Translations under genes and position numbers: made by a program
The notes under the pieces: generated by a model
The model's input: only the letters and a program-made list of their open reading frames with translations
The model's database searches: none
What the model was told of the DNA's origin: nothing
NCBI GenBank assembly: GCA_017881285.1
Contig: JADGRD010000020.1
Location: forward strand, 1 to 15,358
From: Pseudomonadota bacterium
GTDB taxonomy: Bacteria > Myxococcota_A > Polyangia > Fen-1088
Reading direction: 5' to 3'
DNA: 15,358 nt
In this document: positions 1-5,636 of the stretch, piece after piece
Numbering within the stretch: the stretch's first letter is position 1
Layout: each line of letters starts with the position of its first letter

Positions 1-397
1 CATGAACGACTGGCGACCATGCCGGTGCCGGACGGCGGCACGGATGCCAGTCCCGGCGTAACCGGCGGCGCCAGCGGCTCGGACGGCGTGCAGGGTGCAG
101 GCGGCAGGGGCACGGGCGCGCGCCAGGCCCCGGCGGCAGAGGCGGCGCTCCGGGCAGCGGCGGCAGCGCGACTCCGCCATCGGCGGGGAGCAGCGGGACG
201 ACTGCCGGCAGCGGTGGCTCGGGAAGCGGCGGTCGATCGACCGGAGCTGGTGGCCAGGTTGGAGGCACGGGTGGCGCCGGCGCGCGGCTTCGTCCGGGTG
301 CTCTTGCCGGACGGGCGCGCCCGGTCGTGACGACGGCATGGCCGCGCTGTTCCTCCTCTTTGCTGGCGTGCTGCTTCGGCTTCGCCGGTCCCGACAA
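1..397 (+). pseudogene. 3' end of a Gly-rich secreted protein with MYXO-CTERM-like tail, frame-disrupted
   Basis: The gene begins upstream of the window. A Gly/Ser/Thr-rich linker reads in frame 1 up to about base 115 (for example GVTGGASGSDG), then in frame 3 from about 137 to 282 (GSGGSGSGGRSTGAGG). The end reads in frame 2: a Cys-Ser-Cys at 299-307, a hydrophobic helix starting at 338 (MAALFLLFAGVLL) and an Arg-rich end (RLRRSRQ) near 397. This order is the same as at the C-terminus of the next gene and matches the MYXO-CTERM-type sorting tail of myxobacteria. Both frame changes sit at alternating GCGCGCG runs (114-124 and 279-287); removing one CG unit from each would join the three pieces. 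Frame 2 has no stop until 740-742, so a further error or a lost stop is likely. It could be a real pseudogene or sequencing error near a contig end. No function can be given, because the N-terminal part is outside the window. Confidence 0.6.
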
Positions 398-550
398 ACG
401 TTGCGGCACATATCGGCCCCTATTCGAACATCCCGACCATCGCCCCGAGGCTGGCGGCAGCTCACCTTTAATTCAACCAAAGTTGTCTCCGACGGCCTGT
501 CGTCCGCCGGAGGCGATGATGTCGTGCCGACGAGCGCGCCGAATCTCACG

Positions 551-556
551 AGGAGG
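551..556 (+). promoter_or_regulatory. Ribosome binding site that fixes the GH35 start
   Basis: AGGAGG lies 4 bases before the ATG at 561. The reading frame is open far upstream (to base 6), so this site, together with the signal peptide that follows it, is what decides the start. Between about 398 and 550 I see no gene and no convincing promoter; the stretch around 466-485 is locally AT-rich. Confidence 0.8.
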
Positions 557-560
557 GTCC

Positions 561-3500
561 ATGACGCGTACCCGAGCATTCGCACTTTTGCTGACGGCCA
601 ACACGGCTGCGCTGGCGCTCGCTACGGCGGCGCGCGCCAACGATGCCATGTTCCCGGCGCAAACCGCCGCGGCGAGCAGCATCGGCTGGAAGAACAACTA
701 CTTCCTCGTGAAGGGCACGCCGACCGTCATCTCGGCCGGTGAAATCCACTACGCGCGGGTGCCGCGCGAGCTGTGGCGCGAGCGGCTGGTCAAGATGAAG
801 CGCGCCGGATTCAACACGGTGTCGACCTACGTGTTCTGGAACGCCCAGGAGCCGGCGCCCGGCGTATTCGAGCTGGGGGACAACCTCGACCTCGACGCCT
901 GGCTCACCGAGATCGAGTCGGTTGGGCTCTACGCCATCGTGCGTCCGGGTCCATACAACTGCGCCGAGTGGCTGGCCGGTGGCATTCCGCAGTGGATCAC
1001 CGCCAAGGGCATGCAGATCCGCAACACGGCGGCCGACTATCTCGCCGCGGCCGACGCCTACTACGAGAAGATCATCCCCATCATCGCCAAGCACCAGATC
1101 CACAAGGGAGGCAGCGTGATCTGGATGCAGATCGAGAACGAGCACCCGGCCGGATCGGGCACGGAGGGCGACGCATACCTCAAGCACCTCTACGACAAGG
1201 CGGTCGCCCTGGGGATGGAAGTCCCGCTCTACTACTCGGCGCTGCACCATGCCACCGATCCCACAGGCACCACCCCCTTCGGCAGCCGAAGCTACCCGTG
1301 GTTCTCGAGTGAAACCTGGTCGGGCTGGTACAGTCTCCCCTTCGGCGAGATGAGCGCCGGCGATCTCACCACCCTGCAGCGCACGGCGTGGAAGGTGGTC
1401 GGGTTCGGCGGCGGCGGCAATACCTTTTACGTGTTCCACGGCGGGACGAACTTCGGCTACGAGGGCGACACCTCGACGACGTCGTACGATTATCGAGCGC
1501 CGCTGGGGGAGGAGAGCCAGCTCCGCCAGGGGTATTTCGCCGTTCGCCGTCCGGCCGCCTTTACCCGTGCCTTTGAATCGCTGATCGGCGGCTCCCAGGA
1601 TGGCGGAAACATCGCCACCGTGTCGAGCGGGCTCAAGACGTACATTCGCAAGTCCGCGAGCAACGGAATTGCCATCTTCCTCGACAACCAGGGGACGAGC
1701 TCGGTGCAGACGCAGGTGAAGCTGAGCAGTCCCGCGATTCAGCTCCCGGCGGGGAGCACGCAGATCACCGTCGCATCGAACGAGATCCGTCCGGTCGTGG
1801 TCTCCGCGCCCTTCACGGCCAACGCAACCTTCGCCTACCTGGCCACCACCGTCCTCGGCAAGCTGACGATCGGCAGCAAGACGTACTACGTCTGCCACGG
1901 CCGTTCCGGCGAGTCGGGCGAGATCGCCGTGCAGTACGCGAACGCGCCGGCCACCGCGCCCGCCACGCCATGGACCTGGGACGCGGCGACCAAGCTGGCG
2001 CGCGCCACCTTCACCTACCCGACCGGGGACGCCATCACCGAGCTGCCCATCGACTCGGGTGACGGCTCCTCGGCGGTCTTCCTCGTCGTCAGCTCGCCCT
2101 TGGCGGACCGGACGTGGTTCACGGATACCGCGATCTACCTGGGCGCCACCTACATCGACGACGACCTGAGCGTGCAGGTGCCGACGGCGGGCGGCAAGGT
2201 CGCGGTGTACGGATCGACCGGAAGGTCGGACATCACGGTCCCCGCGGTCACCGCACCGGCGATCCCGGCCATCGGAACCTGGCAGTGGCGCGATGCCGCC
2301 GCCGAGGCGGCGCCGGGGTACGACGACTCGACCTGGGTTTCCTCTGCCCAACCGCAGCCCTTCGGGGCCAACGACTTCCAGAACGGCTACGGCTGGTATC
2401 GCGCCAAATTCACCGCGAGCTCGGCGGGCAACGTGACCGCGAGCATCGGCGGCGTGCGTGCCTCGGCGCTGGCCTTTGCGAACGGCAAGCAAGTCTCGCT
2501 CAGCAACGCCAGCTTCAGCTTCACCACGGTGGCCGGCGACAACACGGTCGCGATCTTGGCCAAGCACGAAGGCCTCGACAAGATGTACAACGTCACGGGC
2601 GCGACCGGCACCGGGCAGTACGCCGGGATCTGGGGCGGAGTGACCAGCGGCGGCTCCGCGCTGGCGTCGTCGTGGATGTTCCGCGGCGGCTTGGGCGGCA
2701 TGGACGAAACCGCGGTGGTCGGCCTGGTCAAGAACTGGACGACCTTCGTCGGCGGGACGTGGTCGGACACGCAGACAACCAAGAGCTGGCCCGCCTTCTG
2801 GCGCGGCAGCTTCAAGAGCCCCCTCGCGAGCGGCGTGTTCGCGACGGTCGGGCTGCGCACCTCCGGGCTGTCCTCGGGCTCCGCCTGGGTCAACGGACAC
2901 AACATCGGGCGCTTTTCCGGCAACACCCTGCTGTACGTTCCCGAGTGTTGGCTGACCGGCGACAACACCGTGGTCATCTACGACGCCTCCGGCAACGCAC
3001 CCACCTCGGTCAAGTTGGAGTACTTCGAGACCCGCGCGCGCTACGCGAGCACCACAGGGGGTACCGGAGGCGCGAGCGGTTCGGGTGGAACCGACGGTGC
3101 TTCCGGCACCGGCGGGACGGGCGGCCGCACCGGCAGCACCGGCGCCGGCGGAGCCACTTCCGGCGGCGGAACCAACATCGGTGGCACACGCGGATCCGGC
3201 GGTGTGACCGGACAGGGCGGTTTCGCAACCGGCGGCGCTGCCGGTGGGGGCGCCACGGGTGGGCCAGGAGCAGGCGGAACGCCGATCGCGAGCGGAGGAG
3301 CGGGAGGCGCAATGGGCGGACGCTCGGGCACGTCGCAAGGCGGGGCTAGCGGCGGCGGCGGGAGCAGCGGCGGGCAAGGCGGCGGCAACGGCCAGGCGGG
3401 CTCTGGCACGGGCGGAGCACGCCCTCCCAGCGGCGGCGCGGGCGGCAGCGCCAGCACCCCCAACCACCCCGGCTCGTCCTCGTCGGGCTGCGCTTGCGCC

Positions 3501-3602
3501 GTGGGTGGACATGGGAGAGGACTCGCCGTTTGGCTCGTCGCGGCCGCGGTCCTGCTCCGGCGCCGACGAAAGGCCCGACGCACAGGCGGACCGCCTGTCT
3601 AG
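561..3602 (+). CDS. Exported GH35 beta-galactosidase-like glycoside hydrolase with C-terminal sorting tail
   Basis: This 1013-residue protein should remove terminal beta-galactosyl residues from oligo- or polysaccharides outside the cytoplasm. Residues 1-26 form a signal peptide (MTRTRAFALLL... ending TAARA). The GH35 barrel covers about residues 40-340, with GEIHYARVP, RPGPYNCAEW and GGIPQW. The expected acid/base is Glu194 in QIENE, and the expected nucleophile is Glu251 in SSETWSGWY. Two jelly-roll-like beta domains follow; the second carries SAWVNGHNIGRF, typical of GH35 C-terminal galactose-binding-like domains. Residues about 831-975 are a Gly-Thr-Ser linker, then Cys977-Ala-Cys979, a hydrophobic helix and RRRRKARR, a MYXO-CTERM-like tail implying surface anchoring or sorted secretion. 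The residues after the acid/base are His-Pro rather than the usual Tyr-Gly, so the substrate may differ. The start is fixed by AGGAGG at 551. The stop directly abuts the stop of the opposing CBM6 remnant. The family call is strong; the exact substrate is unknown. Confidence 0.92.
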   Translation: MTRTRAFALLLTANTAALALATAARANDAMFPAQTAAASSIGWKNNYFLVKGTPTVISAGEIHYARVPRELWRERLVKMKRAGFNTVSTYVFWNAQEPAPGVFELGDNLDLDAWLTEIESVGLYAIVRPGPYNCAEWLAGGIPQWITAKGMQIRNTAADYLAAADAYYEKIIPIIAKHQIHKGGSVIWMQIENEHPAGSGTEGDAYLKHLYDKAVALGMEVPLYYSALHHATDPTGTTPFGSRSYPWFSSETWSGWYSLPFGEMSAGDLTTLQRTAWKVVGFGGGGNTFYVFHGGTNFGYEGDTSTTSYDYRAPLGEESQLRQGYFAVRRPAAFTRAFESLIGGSQDGGNIATVSSGLKTYIRKSASNGIAIFLDNQGTSSVQTQVKLSSPAIQLPAGSTQITVASNEIRPVVVSAPFTANATFAYLATTVLGKLTIGSKTYYVCHGRSGESGEIAVQYANAPATAPATPWTWDAATKLARATFTYPTGDAITELPIDSGDGSSAVFLVVSSPLADRTWFTDTAIYLGATYIDDDLSVQVPTAGGKVAVYGSTGRSDITVPAVTAPAIPAIGTWQWRDAAAEAAPGYDDSTWVSSAQPQPFGANDFQNGYGWYRAKFTASSAGNVTASIGGVRASALAFANGKQVSLSNASFSFTTVAGDNTVAILAKHEGLDKMYNVTGATGTGQYAGIWGGVTSGGSALASSWMFRGGLGGMDETAVVGLVKNWTTFVGGTWSDTQTTKSWPAFWRGSFKSPLASGVFATVGLRTSGLSSGSAWVNGHNIGRFSGNTLLYVPECWLTGDNTVVIYDASGNAPTSVKLEYFETRARYASTTGGTGGASGSGGTDGASGTGGTGGRTGSTGAGGATSGGGTNIGGTRGSGGVTGQGGFATGGAAGGGATGGPGAGGTPIASGGAGGAMGGRSGTSQGGASGGGGSSGGQGGGNGQAGSGTGGARPPSGGAGGSASTPNHPGSSSSGCACAVGGHGRGLAVWLVAAAVLLRRRRKARRTGGPPV
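3051..3460 (+). repeat. Gly-Thr-Ser-rich low-complexity linker repeat
   Basis: This stretch encodes irregular GGTGG, GASG and TGGAGG-type units within the GH35 protein. It links the catalytic and jelly-roll part to the Cys-x-Cys/helix/Arg tail. Similar linkers are common in front of MYXO-CTERM-type tails. The DNA is dominated by GGC/GGA/GGT codons, and all six frames look open here as a side effect. The same type of linker occurs at 43-282. Confidence 0.75.
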
Positions 3603-3935
3603 CTACCCGACCATCGAGCCCTGAGTACGCCGTAGAGAATTCCACCAGTTGAAGTTGAACAGGTTCCCCGATCCCCCCGTGAACGCGAAGCAGAGGTCGT
3701 GCACACCAGTGGCGTCGCTGATGGGGCAGGTCTTCGTCACCCAGGTCTCAGCGCCACCGGTGTTCGTGACGGCGCAGGTTCCCACCCGCGTGCCCGTCTG
3801 GCTGTCCAGACGAGCCTCGATGCTTCCGCCGGCGCCGGCGGTGACGACCCTCACGTCGACGGCCGTGGCCCCGGAGCCGAAATCCACGCCCTTCACCTCG
3901 ATGTAGTCCCCGTTCTCGATGGCAGTCGCGTCCAT
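3603..3935 (-). pseudogene. Truncated CBM6-type carbohydrate-binding module
   Basis: The 110-residue frame reads as the last two thirds of a family 6 carbohydrate-binding module: IENGDYIEVKGVDFG near the start, a middle with SIEARLDSQTGTRVGTC, then ETWVTKTCPIS, HDLCFAFTGG and the closing strand NLFNFNWW. Such modules are normally the C-terminal part of secreted polysaccharide-degrading enzymes. The first strands of the fold are missing, an in-frame stop lies at 3960-3962, no ribosome binding site precedes the ATG, and there is no signal peptide. I therefore read it as the 3' remnant of a lost glycoside hydrolase gene rather than a free-standing gene. In another minus frame just upstream (about 3930-3985) there is a short VEAxxxMSN-like string that could be the displaced N-terminal strand; this is weak. 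Its stop codon (3603-3605) touches the GH35 stop (3600-3602). The domain call is strong; pseudogene status is likely. Confidence 0.75.
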
Positions 3936-4064
3936 CGTGATGAGAATCGGCGCAATTGCTCATTGGCCTTCGCGCCTCGACACAGGTGCGGCCACGCTGT
4001 CACCGCGGCGGTCCTCGCGGTATCAAAGTTTCTAGCGCAGCCACGCGCGTGCCGCATGTCGAGG

Positions 4065-4093
4065 TTCACAGGCCATGGAGACCAGGCTAGACT
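4065..4093 (+). promoter_or_regulatory. Sigma70-like promoter for the wall-hydrolase/WD40 operon
   Basis: TTCACA at 4065-4070 (5 of 6 match to TTGACA), a 17-base spacer, and TAGACT at 4088-4093 (4 of 6 match to TATAAT). Transcription would start near 4100, giving a leader of about 70 bases to the ATG at 4170. It lies in the only sizeable gap upstream of the two-gene operon and points in the right direction. This is a prediction from sequence only. Confidence 0.5.
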
Positions 4094-4103
4094 GCGGTCT
4101 CCA
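4076..4103. promoter_or_regulatory. Perfect 8-bp dyad (operator-like) around the predicted -10
   Basis: TGGAGACC at 4076-4083 and its exact reverse complement GGTCTCCA at 4096-4103 are separated by 12 bases, with half-site centres 20 bp apart (about two helical turns). The predicted -10 element (4088-4093) lies between the half-sites. A dimeric repressor bound here would block RNA polymerase. An RNA hairpin is less likely because most of the dyad lies upstream of the predicted transcription start. Confidence 0.5.
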
Positions 4104-4158
4104 CGATTGCGGGAGGACTGCTGCGCTCCGTCGCAGCGTGGCTCCTGCACGACGGCTC

Positions 4159-4162
4159 AGGA
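4159..4162 (+). promoter_or_regulatory. Weak ribosome binding site that fixes the start at 4170
   Basis: AGGA lies 7 bases before the ATG at 4170. The frame is open upstream to at least 3699, but only this ATG is followed by a signal peptide (MSRVLPIVPLAVIAGVSL) and placed after the predicted promoter. Confidence 0.5.
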
Positions 4163-4169
4163 TCAACGG

Positions 4170-5636
4170 ATGTCTCGAGTGCTGCCCATCGTTCCGCTTG
4201 CGGTCATCGCAGGCGTATCTCTGTCGGTGGCCGCGAGATCTACATGGGGCCAGGCCGGCGGCCCGGAGCTGCTGCCGGCCGAAGGGCCGAAGCCGCCCTG
4301 GGCTTGCCGGTTGGACCAGACCGGCCGGGAGCGCAACTTCCAGGGACTCGGGCTGGTCGACCTCACCCTATGGGATCCCGAGCCCGACGCACCCGCGACC
4401 GTGAAGGAAGAGCGGTTCGCGCCCGCTCTCAACCAACTTTGCTCGAGCGAGCTCTCCTACCAGCAGTCGAACCAGTTCGCGCACTGGATTCTGGAAGCGT
4501 GTCGCCGGTACGAGGTCGACCCGTTTTTGCTCGCGTCGCTGGTTTACCAGGAGAGCCGTTGCGCTTCGGCGAAGCCGCACCGGTCGGCAGGGATCGGGCT
4601 CGCCGGAATCGATGCCGCCATGCATGCGCCGTTCTTGCACGACGGGCGCTACTCGTACTGGGTCAAGGAAGGGCGCGAGTGGCTACCGCGCCAGGTGGAC
4701 GTCAGTCCCTACCTGGCTTCGGTGCAAACCCTCCACCAGGACAAGGCCAATATCTTCTTCGCCGCCGGGCTGATGCACGCCTACCAACAACAGTGCCCGG
4801 ACATCGACGGTGCCTTCCAGTCGGTGCCCCATCGTCACTACGTCTCGCACATGCTCTGGGGCGATCGCGTGCTCGAGACCGACGGCGAGGACCGCATCTT
4901 GCGTACCCGGCGAGCCATCATCCAGTACTACGAGGCGGACAAGCCCGTGGCGCGCGCCCGCTGGAAGAGCGTCGAGCTCTTTTGCCCCCTCGACGGATGT
5001 CCGCGCAAGATTACCGGGGTGCTCGGCGACATCCGCGAGGACGGCAAGCGTGCGCACAAGGGCGTCGACTTCGTGTCGGTGCTGGGCGAGCCGGTGCGCG
5101 CGGTTGCCGACGGCTGGGTCGTCTATGCCGGCGTGGACGCGCCCGGCAAGGGCGCCAGGAAGGTGACCCTCGATAAATCCGGCGCCATTCGCAAGAACAG
5201 CATGGGGCCGGGCGGCCTGTTCGTGGAGATCCAGCACAAGGACAACTTGATGTCCGAGTACATGCACCTGCTCAACTACCTGGTCAAGAACGGTCAATGG
5301 GTCACGGCCGGGGAGATCATCGGGCACGTCGGCGACACCGGTATTCGAGTCAATGGTCCGCACCTGCACCTCCAGATGCGCGACAACGGCGAAATCATCG
5401 ATCCCCTCGTCCACCTGCATGCCTACCTGATTGGGCCGCAAGCCACCTATCGCGGACAGCTGAACAAGGCTGCCATGCCGGGGCGCTGGCGCCAGGCGAG
5501 GTCGCGCATGCGGGCGCTCGCGGCGAGCCGTCGCGACCACGGAAACGACTTGGATGCGACCGACTCCGACAAGCCAGGGGCGGACCGGTCGGCCCCCGAG
5601 GCACCTGTCGGGAAGGACTCCCATGTCGGCCAATAG
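4170..5636 (+). CDS. Secreted peptidoglycan hydrolase: SLT lytic transglycosylase plus M23 endopeptidase
   Basis: This 488-residue protein should cut the glycan strands and the peptide cross-links of peptidoglycan in the periplasm or outside the cell. Residues 1 to about 28 are a signal peptide. About 100-190 match an SLT-type transglycosylase: ILEACRRYEVDPFLLASLVYQESR, where Glu128 is the likely catalytic acid, followed by SAGIGLAGID in place of the usual GLMQ motif. About 275-425 are an M23/LytM peptidase with a complete zinc site: His296 and Asp300 in HKGVD, and HLH at 398-400. The C-terminal 60 residues are charged and low in complexity. The last 14 bases overlap the start of the next gene, so the two are probably translated together. 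The M23 call is strong because all metal ligands are present. The transglycosylase call is good, but the changed second motif leaves its activity less certain. Fusion of both activities in one chain suggests wall remodelling, spore or cell-shape work, or attack on other cells. Confidence 0.88.
   Translation: MSRVLPIVPLAVIAGVSLSVAARSTWGQAGGPELLPAEGPKPPWACRLDQTGRERNFQGLGLVDLTLWDPEPDAPATVKEERFAPALNQLCSSELSYQQSNQFAHWILEACRRYEVDPFLLASLVYQESRCASAKPHRSAGIGLAGIDAAMHAPFLHDGRYSYWVKEGREWLPRQVDVSPYLASVQTLHQDKANIFFAAGLMHAYQQQCPDIDGAFQSVPHRHYVSHMLWGDRVLETDGEDRILRTRRAIIQYYEADKPVARARWKSVELFCPLDGCPRKITGVLGDIREDGKRAHKGVDFVSVLGEPVRAVADGWVVYAGVDAPGKGARKVTLDKSGAIRKNSMGPGGLFVEIQHKDNLMSEYMHLLNYLVKNGQWVTAGEIIGHVGDTGIRVNGPHLHLQMRDNGEIIDPLVHLHAYLIGPQATYRGQLNKAAMPGRWRQARSRMRALAASRRDHGNDLDATDSDKPGADRSAPEAPVGKDSHVGQ
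5611..5617 (+). promoter_or_regulatory. Ribosome binding site inside the preceding gene
   Basis: GGAAGGA lies 5 bases before the ATG at 5623, within the 3' end of the peptidoglycan hydrolase gene. It decides the start of the WD40/ATPase gene, whose frame is open to 5554. It also supports translational coupling across the 14-base overlap. Confidence 0.75.

Noticed and set aside
6..560. Frame 3 is open continuously from base 6 into the GH35 gene, suggesting one giant fusion protein.
   Set aside because: The GH35 protein has its own strong AGGAGG site, ATG and signal peptide at 561, and the frame-3 reading of 290-560 lacks the sorting tail seen in frame 2. Openness is a GC-rich side effect.
398..560. 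Possible promoter upstream of GH35 (TTGCGG near 402, TATTCG near 420).
   Set aside because: The spacing is only about 14 bases and both elements match poorly.
2114..3349. 411-codon plus-strand frame inside the GH35 gene.
   Set aside because: Arg/His-rich out-of-frame translation of the GH35 jelly-roll and Gly-rich linker.
546..3512. Long open frame of 988 codons on the minus strand opposite the GH35 gene.
   Set aside because: The translation is Arg/Gly/Ala/Val-rich without any recognisable domain, and the plus strand has clear catalytic motifs.
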